From CALHVX01 sp039198065 (GTDB taxonomy: Bacteria; Pseudomonadota; Gammaproteobacteria; Pseudomonadales; Azotimanducaceae): DNA of 64,000 bases. The notes under the pieces were generated by a model. That model was not told the origin of the DNA and did not search any database. It saw only the letters and a program-made list of their open reading frames with translations. Both the position numbers and the translations under genes were made by a program. The stretch is from contig JBCCTU010000002.1 of NCBI GenBank assembly GCA_039198065.1, forward strand, positions 948,088 through 1,012,087, in the 5' to 3' direction. How positions within the stretch are numbered: position 1 is the stretch's first letter; each line of letters starts with the position of its first letter. Below are positions 19,532-26,745 of the stretch, piece by piece.

Positions 19532-19933
19532 TCACTCACCGCGGATGGCATTGATCATTCCGCGGAAGCGGCCGCCAAGAAACGTCATCGACGCCTGCAC
19601 GGCCAGATTGTTCTCGGCGAGTTCCGCCTGTTCGATCTGAACCTCGACCGTGTTGCCGTCTTCACTCGGCATCATCGGAACACGGTAGGACAGTGCCGAG
19701 CTATCAGCCGCACCACCAAACCGCTGGTGACGGGCGTTGGTCTGTACCAGCCCGAGCTGTTCGTTGCCGGTACCGATCCGGCGCGTAAGCTCAGCAGCAA
19801 AGTCGATATCCCGGGCCTGAAACCCCGGCGTGTCGGCGTTCGCCAGGTTGTCTGCCAACACCTCAAACCGTTCGCTGCGCAACGACAGAGCGGCAACCTG
19901 CGGCCCGAGTGCCTTTTCGAAAGAAATGCCCAT
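19532..19933 (-). CDS. flgB: Proximal rod protein FlgB
   Basis: 133 aa from the ATG at 19933 (MGISFEKALGPQVAALSLRS). The frame extends upstream to a TTG at 20035, but that extension (34 residues) is not conserved in character and contains a sigma-54 promoter, so the internal ATG is the credible start. The signature VLADNLANADTPGFQARDID and the C-terminal LAENNLAVQASMTFLGGRFR are typical. First gene of the rod-hook operon; divergent from flgA. Confidence 0.95.
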   Translation of the reverse strand: MGISFEKALGPQVAALSLRSERFEVLADNLANADTPGFQARDIDFAAELTRRIGTGNEQLGLVQTNARHQRFGGAADSSALSYRVPMMPSEDGNTVEVQIEQAELAENNLAVQASMTFLGGRFRGMINAIRGE

Positions 19934-19974
19934 ACCCGCCTCTGGTCCATCTATGGGTGTAACGGCGTCAACGG

Positions 19975-19990
19975 AGCAAGCACCGTGCCA
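19975..19990 (-). promoter_or_regulatory. Sigma-54 (RpoN) promoter of the flgB operon
   Basis: Minus-strand TGGCACGGTGCTTGCT: TGGCAC, five bases, TTGCT, an essentially perfect -24/-12 element. The -12 GC lies about 44 nt before the flgB ATG, leaving a normal leader. It implies that the long rod-hook operon is a class II/III gene set activated by an enhancer-binding regulator such as FleQ/FlrC; that regulator is outside the window. Confidence 0.88.
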
Positions 19991-20035
19991 GGCGCAGTAC
20001 ATCGATTTGCGACGTAGTTTCATCGGGCCTAGCAA

Positions 20036-20201
20036 ACAACTGACCGCTGTCGAGGCTAAAACTGCGGCAATCGACTGCCGGCGTCGCCGGCCACCGGCAG
20101 CACGCTTCCGGAAGCTGTGAGGCCGACAACTAGCGACGGCAGTCCATCGGTAAGGTGTAGCTATACGTCTTAGTTTTCCCGGTAATTGCTATACCTAATG
20201 T
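20036..20201. other. Divergent flgB/flgA intergenic region
   Basis: 166 nt between the longest flgB frame and flgA. It should hold the flgA promoter and activator sites. The flgA-proximal part is AT-richer (TTTTCCCGGTAATTGCTATA) and could carry a -10 region, but no confident sigma-54 or sigma-28 element was found on the plus strand. A GC-rich palindromic stretch (CCGGCGTCGCCGG) lies at about 20078-20090. Confidence 0.4.
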
Positions 20202-20957
20202 ATGCATGCGATCGAGCAGAAACGGCACCGGGTTACGCGCAGCTGGCGTAGCTTTCTGTGGGGCGCGCTGGGGTGCGCGCTGGTCGGTACGCTACCCGTT
20301 TTGGGTTTATGCGCAGCGCGTAGCGATGTCGACTCCCTAAAGGCACAGCTTGCGGATCGCGTGCAGGTACAGCTTGAGGAACGCTATCCTCAAGCGACGG
20401 TCGGTGTTGAAGTGCCATCGCTCCCACCGTACCTGGTGCAAAACCCCTGCGCGGCCTTCGACGTCGAGGTACCGGAAACGGCACCGCGCAAACAGTTAGC
20501 CGTTCGCCTTCGCTGCGTCGAGGGCGCAGCCTGGGTGGTCTATGCAAGGGTACGCGTGTCCCTTCTCCGGTCAGTGCCGACCACGTGTACCGCGCTGCCC
20601 CGCAATCATAGGATCCGTTCCGTCGATCTGTGTCCGCGTTCTCTCGACGTTGCCGCACACAACCCACGGCTGGTTCTGGACGGCGCGTCAGTGGCTACGA
20701 TGGAAACCCGCCGCGCCCTTCCGGCCGGGAGTCCGCTGGATCTCGGCGGACTGCAGCCGGCTCAGCTGGTCCGCCGGGGCGACGAGGTTCAGTTAGAGGC
20801 CGGCTCCTCGCGACTTCGGATTCGAGCGCTGGCGAGCGCGCTGCAGCCGGGCAGACTGGGGCAGCAGATTAGCGTCCGAAATCTGCGCTCTGGCAAGCGG
20901 GTACGGGCGTGGGTCGTCGGCCAGGGTCGCGTTTCCACAGCGCCACCCAACCCCTGA
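20202..20957 (+). CDS. flgA: P-ring assembly chaperone FlgA
   Basis: 251 aa. FlgA is the periplasmic chaperone for FlgI. A basic N-terminus followed by a hydrophobic stretch (FLWGALGCALVGTLPVLGLC) forms the export signal. The C-terminal SAF/ChapFlgA domain is visible: RALPAGSPLDLGGLQPAQLV, RGDEVQLEAGSSRLRI, and GRLGQQISVRNLRSGKRV. Transcribed away from flgB, with flgM 160 nt downstream. No clear Shine-Dalgarno precedes the ATG. Typical length is 220-250 aa. Confidence 0.93.
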   Translation: MHAIEQKRHRVTRSWRSFLWGALGCALVGTLPVLGLCAARSDVDSLKAQLADRVQVQLEERYPQATVGVEVPSLPPYLVQNPCAAFDVEVPETAPRKQLAVRLRCVEGAAWVVYARVRVSLLRSVPTTCTALPRNHRIRSVDLCPRSLDVAAHNPRLVLDGASVATMETRRALPAGSPLDLGGLQPAQLVRRGDEVQLEAGSSRLRIRALASALQPGRLGQQISVRNLRSGKRVRAWVVGQGRVSTAPPNP

Positions 20958-21009
20958 CTTGTGCTCCACCTGTGACCAGCAAAAACGATGCAGAGATCAA
21001 ACTTTCCAC

Positions 21010-21036
21010 TAAAGTTCCTAGGCGTTCAGCCGTTAA
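21010..21036 (+). promoter_or_regulatory. Sigma-28 (FliA) promoter of flgM
   Basis: TAAAGTTC, 11 bases, GCCGTTAA: 14 of 16 positions match TAAAGTTT-N11-GCCGATAA with exact spacing. Located 81 nt before the flgM start. An anti-sigma-28 gene driven by sigma-28 is the usual feedback arrangement. Confidence 0.88.
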
Positions 21037-21117
21037 CCGAACTGCGCCGGGAGCAAAACGTCTCCCAGATCACCGGGATCCACGCACAGTCGAAGGTAGC
21101 ACCAGGACACAAGCGTT

Positions 21118-21423
21118 ATGAAAGTTGACAGTAATGACGGAGCAATCCCTCCGCGCTCTCAGGCCGACGGCCTTCGCGACGCCAACCGTTCGCGGCCAGG
21201 AAGCGGTGTGCCAGGCAGCGCTGGAGAGGCTGCCGACTCGGTGTCCCTATCGGCCTCGGCGCAGATCGCGAGCGCGGTGACAGTAACGATCAGCGCCCAG
21301 CCCGAAGTGGACGAGGCTCGGGTTGCGGAAATCCGGTCGGCGATTGAAAACGGTACGTACCACGTCGACCCCGATAAGTTGGCTAGTCAGTTTCTAGAAC
21401 TAGAAAATATCATTAATCAATAA
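21118..21423 (+). CDS. flgM: Anti-sigma-28 factor FlgM
   Basis: 101 aa. FlgM binds and inhibits FliA (sigma-28) until it is exported through the finished hook. The N-terminal half is disordered-looking and polar; the C-terminal FliA-binding region is recognisable (VDEARVAEIRSAIENGTYHV, then DPDKLASQFLELENII). It is preceded by a strong sigma-28 promoter and followed after 3 nt by flgN, the usual pair. Confidence 0.92.
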   Translation: MKVDSNDGAIPPRSQADGLRDANRSRPGSGVPGSAGEAADSVSLSASAQIASAVTVTISAQPEVDEARVAEIRSAIENGTYHVDPDKLASQFLELENIINQ

Positions 21424-21426
21424 TAT

Positions 21427-21879
21427 ATGAGATTGTTCGGAGACAGATTCGATATTTCTTCGGCGCTCAGCGACCTGACCCGGTTGCACACCGAACTGCT
21501 CCCCGCCTTGCTCGATGAACGCAGCGCTCTTGCAGCGTCGGATCTCAATCGACTGGCCGATGTGGTGACCAATAAACGAGCGTTGCTCGAGCAATTGCAT
21601 GCCGCCACCCAGCACTACGACACGGCTACCCTCGAGGCTCGGGTTAACGCCCTGCCGGACGACGAACGCGCTGTCGTTGGTCGTCGCTTAAACGATTTAC
21701 GCCGCTTAGCCAGCGAGGCTCAGGAATCGAACCGAGTTAACGGAAAAATCGTTGCCAGATCACAAAAATCGCTGTCTGAGCTGGCCCAACTTGTTCTCGG
21801 AGAACCGGTTGATCAGCTTTACGGCGATCGCGGAGAAGCCAAGCCCCTGAACCGGGGGGGGCGCGTCGCGAAAGCATGA
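21427..21879 (+). CDS. flgN: FlgK/FlgL export chaperone FlgN
   Basis: 150 aa, almost wholly helical, in the flgM-flgN order. FlgN escorts FlgK and FlgL to the export gate. Visible features: LHTELLPALLDERSALAASD in the N-terminal helix, NKRALLEQL, and a C-terminal NGKIVARSQKSLSELAQLVL helix typical of the family. Sequence identity within the family is low, so the call leans on context and pattern. Confidence 0.88.
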   Translation: MRLFGDRFDISSALSDLTRLHTELLPALLDERSALAASDLNRLADVVTNKRALLEQLHAATQHYDTATLEARVNALPDDERAVVGRRLNDLRRLASEAQESNRVNGKIVARSQKSLSELAQLVLGEPVDQLYGDRGEAKPLNRGGRVAKA

Positions 21880-21926
21880 AGCACTCGCGCGAGCGCGAGA
21901 CGATGCACAAGGATGAGGAGTGACGC

Positions 21927-22682
21927 ATGGCTGCCGCAGACGCGAGCCCTGCAGCGGCAACCGATTCGGGCAGTCGCTACACAACGGACCGAGCGGACAT
22001 CCGCCACGCCTTGCAACACTTCCGCAATGAACGCACGGTCGTCCAGCTGCGCTTCGCCGAGCCGGAAGCTGCACTTACGGGGCGCGTGCTCGACGTGGAT
22101 CAAAAGCATCTGCTCCTGGAAGACATCAAACCGCGCGATCAGCTCGACACGCTGCTGAGCGAGCACCCGTTTACGCTGACTGCTCGCAGCCCGGGTGTTT
22201 ACCTCTATGCCGAGGGACTGGTGTGCCTGCTGCGCGAATCGGAGCGCGGCGTGCCGTTCTACATCGTGACCCTGCCAGAGCAAGTGCTGTTTCAGCAGCG
22301 CCGCCGCGCTGCCCGGGTCACCCTTCCCATGCGCGTTAAAGCGGAAGGCGCCCAGGCTTACCTGCAGCTCGGCAAGCAAAATTTCCGTAGTGACATCATC
22401 GACATCTCCGCCGGTGGCTGCCGACTCAGTGTTGCCGGTGATCAGACGACGACGCTCGTGACCGGCGCTGAGCTGTCGTCGTGTGTTCTCGACTTCGCGA
22501 ACCGTATGGAGCTGGAAAGCAAGGCCGTGATCCGCCATGCGTTCTATGATCCGCGAAACCAATGCACCAGTTGTGGTGTCGAACTGACCCACATGCACGT
22601 AACCGATCGCCGCCGCCTTGAACAGTTCGTCGAGTCCCAGCAACGCCGGGCCCGGCTAACCCCCAAGCTACCGAATCGCTAA
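21927..22682 (+). CDS. ycgR: YcgR-type flagellar brake protein (PilZ)
   Basis: 251 aa. Residues about 20-120 match the YcgR N-terminal domain; residues about 125-240 are a PilZ domain. The c-di-GMP binding signature is complete: RRRAAR and, downstream, DISAGGC (the D/NxSxxG motif). In enterics YcgR binds the motor when c-di-GMP is high and slows swimming. The gene follows flgN by 47 nt behind a GAGGAG ribosome site, so it is likely co-expressed with flgMN. Its 3' end overlaps the convergent glycosyltransferase gene by 15 nt. Confidence 0.9.
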   Translation: MAAADASPAAATDSGSRYTTDRADIRHALQHFRNERTVVQLRFAEPEAALTGRVLDVDQKHLLLEDIKPRDQLDTLLSEHPFTLTARSPGVYLYAEGLVCLLRESERGVPFYIVTLPEQVLFQQRRRAARVTLPMRVKAEGAQAYLQLGKQNFRSDIIDISAGGCRLSVAGDQTTTLVTGAELSSCVLDFANRMELESKAVIRHAFYDPRNQCTSCGVELTHMHVTDRRRLEQFVESQQRRARLTPKLPNR

Positions 22683-23312
22683 CGCCGCCGCGGGTTCGAG
22701 CCGCACCAGGCGTTCCCAGTCCGCGGCGTCGTCCACGTCCCAGACCGGTGTCGTCAGTTTCCAGCGACTACCCTGAGCCACGCAGCGCGTCAGACACTCA
22801 CGCAACACGGCCGGCCGCCCCCAGCGCACACGGCCAAACGGGTGGTCGCGGGTTGAACGAGCGCCGACCAGCCCGAAGCCGCCGTCCTCTGCGGGTGCAA
22901 ACACCCAGTCGGTGTGTTCATCGGACAGCGCTGCGAATGCCGCAGCGATGAGCGCCGGTGACAGGCCTATCACGTCGCTGCCCACCACCAGCGTTTGCTG
23001 ACCCGCCTGCCGTGGCTCAAGGGCAGCACGCATCCGTTCGCCAAGATCACCCTCGGGTTGATGCTCACAGCTAGCCCCGGAAGCGTCGGCCCACTGACGC
23101 ACAGCCTGCGGTACCACGGCCGCGGGCGACTGGCTGCTGGTCCACCACAACTCCAGGGCGATGTTCGGACACTGCGCAATGCACGTCAGCTGTCGTTCGA
23201 CCAGGTAGCCATGGGCCACCAAAGCACGTGCTGCACCCAGGGAAGCAGCCAGCCGGGTTTTGACCCGACCGAGCTCCGGTGCCCGGGCAAACACACAGAC
23301 ACGCTGGCTCAC
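22668..23312 (-). CDS. Glycosyltransferase, TIGR04282 family (rSAM/selenodomain-associated transferase 1)
   Basis: 214 aa from a GTG at 23312 that overlaps the upstream gene's stop (GTGA); this start gives the expected N-terminus VSQRVCVFARAPELGRVKTR. Longer upstream starts lie within the neighbour and are unlikely. The nucleotidyltransferase-like fold shows in the N-terminal nucleotide loop (APELGRVKTRLA), the central VVGSDVIGLSPALIAAAFAA and FAPAEDGGFGLVGA. Members (DUF2064) are predicted GT-A-fold transferases that co-occur with TIGR04283, which is exactly the upstream gene here. Substrate unknown. Confidence 0.82.
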   Translation of the reverse strand: MSQRVCVFARAPELGRVKTRLAASLGAARALVAHGYLVERQLTCIAQCPNIALELWWTSSQSPAAVVPQAVRQWADASGASCEHQPEGDLGERMRAALEPRQAGQQTLVVGSDVIGLSPALIAAAFAALSDEHTDWVFAPAEDGGFGLVGARSTRDHPFGRVRWGRPAVLRECLTRCVAQGSRWKLTTPVWDVDDAADWERLVRLEPAAALAIR

Positions 23313-24076
23313 GAGGACTCCGGGGATCGCAAACTGGGGGCAGCCCCGACCCCGTAATACTCGCGCGCTAACACTTCGGCATCGGCACCCAACCAGTAGC
23401 GAAATCGAAAGCGCCACATCGCAACAATCGTGCGCACGGCGCCGTGCCGGTGCCACCGTCGTGCCGAAGTCTGCAGTGGACCTGGTAAACAGAGCGGCGC
23501 TTGCAGCCGTCGCAACCGGCTCGACAGCTCGATGTCTTCCATCAACGCCTGCCGGGGAACGCCACCGACGCGCGTAAGCAGGGACCGGTGCACGAACATG
23601 CCCTGATCACCAGTCGCGATCCCGGTCAGCCGCGAACGTGCGTTCATCATGCGCTCGACCAGTTTCACCAGCGGCCGGGACGACTCCAGCTCCACATCAA
23701 AGCGCCCCCACTGTTCCGCCGGCGCCAAAACAACCGCCGCGAGCTGATCAAGCACCGTTGCGGAAAGTACGCTGTCGGCGTGCAGGATCCAGTAGTAGCG
23801 GGCGGACACGGCGTCGATGGCCTGCGCGATCTGCTGCCCGCGACCCGGCTGTTCGGCTCGCACCCAGTGGACCCAAGCTGGCGGAGGCGTGGATGGCTCA
23901 TCGGCGGCGCAGAGCCAGAGCTGAACCTGGTACTTGGCATCATCGGCAGCGGGATCAGCGGAGGTGTTCGCTGCACACCAGGGCGCAAGAGTGGACAGCA
24001 GCGGTGCGAGGCGATCCCAGTCGTGCCTAAGTGGAACGACGATCGCTAGATCAACGGAAGAGGACTCACCGACCAT
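23309..24076 (-). CDS. Family 2 glycosyltransferase, TIGR04283 type (rSAM/selenodomain-associated transferase 2)
   Basis: About 255 aa; the preferred start is the ATG at 24076 (MVGESSSVDLAIVVPLRHD), six codons inside the longest frame. GT-A features: the N-terminal AIVVPLRHDWDRLAPLLSTL, the RAEQPGRGQQIAQAI loop, a HADS motif in place of the metal-binding DxD, the TGDQGMFVHRSLLTRVGG acceptor region, and MEDIELSSRLRR. It overlaps the TIGR04282 partner by 4 nt. In other genomes the pair often accompanies radical-SAM genes; none is visible here. Confidence 0.82.
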   Translation of the reverse strand: MVGESSSVDLAIVVPLRHDWDRLAPLLSTLAPWCAANTSADPAADDAKYQVQLWLCAADEPSTPPPAWVHWVRAEQPGRGQQIAQAIDAVSARYYWILHADSVLSATVLDQLAAVVLAPAEQWGRFDVELESSRPLVKLVERMMNARSRLTGIATGDQGMFVHRSLLTRVGGVPRQALMEDIELSSRLRRLQAPLCLPGPLQTSARRWHRHGAVRTIVAMWRFRFRYWLGADAEVLAREYYGVGAAPSLRSPESS

Positions 24077-24141
24077 GGCAACGAATTGCACCACGGGGCG
24101 GGCACCGGCGCGAGCCTAAGCCCCGAGGTGACCGACACCGC

Positions 24142-24540
24142 TCAGCGCCGAGACTTCGTCTCGACCTTATCGAGAAGCCGCTCCGGTGGACGCTCGCGGC
24201 CGGAACTGCGGCCGCGGATAGCAGCAGCGCGGGCACAGGTGTCTGAACAGTAGCGCGCCCCGCCGTAGGGTTGAAAGCGTTCGCCGCAGGTTGGACAACG
24301 GCGCTCCGGCTCGACCCTGCGCTCCAGTTCACCGCGGCTTCGCAGCTCCAACAGGTGCTGGATCGGTGGGTGCTCGGCGACGAGACGACGAAACTCATGG
24401 TCGCCCAGATCAAGCAACTCGAGCACCTGGGAGAGGCTCAGAGCCGGCGACCGCAGCAACAGGGTAAGGGCCTGGGCGTCGACGGTAGTGTCGACACTCT
24501 CTGTGCTGGCGCGATCTGTACTGGCGGCGGTGGTCATCAA
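24142..24540 (-). CDS. Small zinc-ribbon protein of unknown function
   Basis: 132 aa. Residues about 20-70 form a predicted helical segment (QALTLLLRSPALSLSQVLEL) and residues 80-105 hold a CPTC...CSDTC four-cysteine site with the phrase FQPYGGARYCSDTC, which resembles FCS/treble-clef zinc ribbons. The C-terminus is strongly basic. It could bind nucleic acid or protein, but no family was recognised. It lies between a glycosyltransferase gene and a divergent Rieske oxygenase gene. Coding potential is supported by the intact cysteine motif. Confidence 0.6.
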   Translation of the reverse strand: MMTTAASTDRASTESVDTTVDAQALTLLLRSPALSLSQVLELLDLGDHEFRRLVAEHPPIQHLLELRSRGELERRVEPERRCPTCGERFQPYGGARYCSDTCARAAAIRGRSSGRERPPERLLDKVETKSRR

Positions 24541-24676
24541 ACCCTGAGCCTGGGGTATTACAGCCCGAAGTATGCCGCCGCAGTGCTGAACCGACCGTTA
24601 ACTTCGCCGCGATTCACTAGCCTCAGAGGCGGCGTCAGGGGAGACTACGGCGAGGAGCCAGTGAGGAGGGAGAGCC

Positions 24677-25981
24677 ATGGCCATGTCGCCGGATCAGGTC
24701 GCGTCGCTGCGCGCGCTCATGGAGTACGAAGCCAACCGGACCGAGCCACCACGCGCGTTCCCGGCGCTGCCGGACCTACCGCCGGGGCGCTATACAGACC
24801 CTCGGTTTTTCGAGCTTGAACATCAGCACCTGTGGCGGAAATCCTGGCTCTTCGCCGCGCACACCGACGAATTTCCCGTTACCGGCGCCTACCGTCTTTG
24901 GGAAATGGGCGGCCAGCCCGTGCTGCTGGTGCGCAACGAGCAAGGCGATATCAACGCGTTCTACAACACCTGTCGACATCGCGGCGCGCCAATTGTTACC
25001 GACGCGGCGGGCCAGCGCGACCGCCTCGTGTGTCGCTACCACGGCTGGACCTACAACCACGAAGGGGACCTCCTTGCCGTGCGAGACCCCGAGGATTTCA
25101 AGGACCTCGATCTCAGCTGCCGAGGTCTGACCCGCGTTCGCTGTGAACGTTTTGGAAACCTCGTGTTTGTGAACTTTGACCCTGAGGCCCCGACGCTGCG
25201 AGCGTGGCTCGGCCCCGTTGCCGATGAATGGGAAGAGTTTCGCTTTGACCGCTGCCGGCTCGCCGCCCGGCACGTGTTCGATCTCGAGTGCAATTGGAAG
25301 ATCGCCATGGAGGCCAACACCGAGGTCTATCACGTTCGCAGCATTCATCCGAAAACCGTCGCGCCCATTCTCGATGATCGCCGCAACGTAAATACGCTTT
25401 ACGCCAACGGGCACGGTCGCATGGTTGCGCCGGTGCCGGCACACACTCAAAAGAACAATCCCGTTTACCAAAACTCCGAGGCAGCAACGGTGGAGTCGGT
25501 AGGCGAAATCGCCCGTACCTGCACCCAGTCCTATGGCCTGTTTCCCAATTGGGTGTCGCCGCTGTCGGAACGGGCGATCCCACCGCTGCTGTTCTGGCCC
25601 AACGGCATCGACCGCTGCCGGCTGGAAACCTGGACGTTGGCGCCGGACTGGGGCGATGCGCCGCCGCCGGACCTATGGACAGAGAACAATGGCGAGCGCT
25701 TAGGCCAGGTGCTCCGGGAGGACACCGAGTTCGGCGTGTGGATTCAAAAGTCCGTGCAATCCCATGGCTTTCGCGGCGTACCGCTCAGCTACCAGGAAGC
25801 GCGGATCTACCACTGGAACCAATGGGCTGATCGCATCATCGGCATCGACCGGATTCCTGAGGAATTGCGGGTCGCGCAGGTTATCGGCGACAACTGGCTG
25901 TTTCCGAACGACCCGCGGTTGGAAGAAATGGCCGGGCTCGAGAGAACAGAAGAAAAACCCAACCAAGAGAGTGCCGGCTGA
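24677..25981 (+). CDS. Aromatic-ring-hydroxylating-type Rieske oxygenase, alpha subunit
   Basis: 434 aa. The Rieske [2Fe-2S] site is Cys99-x-His101 and Cys119-x2-His122 (CRHRGAP ... CRYHGWTY). The mononuclear iron site is His219 and His224 in NTEVYHVRSIHP, with Glu216 at the electron-bridging position. A start with two ATGs (24677 and 24683) follows a GGGAG ribosome site. It overlaps the downstream SDR gene by one base, giving an oxygenase-dehydrogenase pair. No ferredoxin or reductase gene is adjacent, so electrons must come from elsewhere. The substrate cannot be deduced; demethylase or N-oxygenase roles are possible as well as ring hydroxylation. Confidence 0.9.
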   Translation: MAMSPDQVASLRALMEYEANRTEPPRAFPALPDLPPGRYTDPRFFELEHQHLWRKSWLFAAHTDEFPVTGAYRLWEMGGQPVLLVRNEQGDINAFYNTCRHRGAPIVTDAAGQRDRLVCRYHGWTYNHEGDLLAVRDPEDFKDLDLSCRGLTRVRCERFGNLVFVNFDPEAPTLRAWLGPVADEWEEFRFDRCRLAARHVFDLECNWKIAMEANTEVYHVRSIHPKTVAPILDDRRNVNTLYANGHGRMVAPVPAHTQKNNPVYQNSEAATVESVGEIARTCTQSYGLFPNWVSPLSERAIPPLLFWPNGIDRCRLETWTLAPDWGDAPPPDLWTENNGERLGQVLREDTEFGVWIQKSVQSHGFRGVPLSYQEARIYHWNQWADRIIGIDRIPEELRVAQVIGDNWLFPNDPRLEEMAGLERTEEKPNQESAG

Positions 25982-26745
25982 TGAACAGAGTCCAAGGAAA
26001 GGTCTGCCTAGTCACGGGCGCCGCATCGAACCCGGGACTCGGGCGTACGACAGCCCTGGCCCTGGCGGCCGAAGGCGCCCAGGTCATAGCAACAGATGTC
26101 GACGCCGCCGGCGCAGAACTCACCGCGCAGGCCATTCGCGACGCCGGCGGCGAGGCGAGCGCTTGGCGTCAGGACGTCGCGGACGAGGCCGCCTGGACCG
26201 ACACTCTGGAACGCATACAGACGGAGTTCGGTCGTCTGGACGTGCTCGTCAACAACGCCGGTATCGCGGTACTGAAGCCGCTGGCTGACTTGTCCCTCGA
26301 CGACTGGAACAAGCAGCTCAACGTCAATCTGACCAGTGTCTTTCTCGGTTGCCGGACCGCCGTTCCGGTCATGGCAGAACACGGCGGCGGTAGCATCATC
26401 AATTTGTCTTCCGTCGCCGGGCAAATTGGCATCGCCCGGTGCGTCGCGTACGGCGCAGCAAAGGGTGGCGTGCGTTTGCTGACTAAGTCGGTAGCCGTCG
26501 AGGCCGCAGCCCAGAACGTTCGCTGCAACAGCGTCCATCCGGGCTTCATCTGGACCAACATGCAGTCTGGGGCCACCGGTGCCAACTCGGCGGACAGCGT
26601 CCCGATCAGCAGCGACCTGGTCCCCCTCGGACGCGTCGGCGAACCGGAAGACATCGCCCACTGCATTGTTTATCTGGCCTCGGACGAATCGAGCTACGTA
26701 ACCGGGGCAGAGTTCACCATCGACGCCGGCATGACAACGCGCTAG
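25981..26745 (+). CDS. Short-chain dehydrogenase/reductase (SDR)
   Basis: 254 aa classical SDR. NAD(P) motif VTGAASNPGLGR at 11-22, NNAG at 91-94, catalytic Ser144, Tyr157 and Lys161 with the normal 12-residue Ser-Tyr gap. Asp39 after the second strand (VIATDVD) favours NAD(H). The TGATG overlap with the Rieske gene implies translational coupling, and the enzyme may oxidise that oxygenase's product. The 3' end overlaps the convergent P450 gene by 4 nt. Confidence 0.92.
   Translation: MNRVQGKVCLVTGAASNPGLGRTTALALAAEGAQVIATDVDAAGAELTAQAIRDAGGEASAWRQDVADEAAWTDTLERIQTEFGRLDVLVNNAGIAVLKPLADLSLDDWNKQLNVNLTSVFLGCRTAVPVMAEHGGGSIINLSSVAGQIGIARCVAYGAAKGGVRLLTKSVAVEAAAQNVRCNSVHPGFIWTNMQSGATGANSADSVPISSDLVPLGRVGEPEDIAHCIVYLASDESSYVTGAEFTIDAGMTTR

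Noticed and set aside
19934..20035. 34-codon upstream extension of flgB from a TTG
   Set aside because: It contains the sigma-54 promoter and lacks the FlgB-type N-terminus.
21819..22643. Minus-strand frame of about 274 codons
   Set aside because: Antisense to the YcgR/PilZ gene, which has complete c-di-GMP binding motifs.
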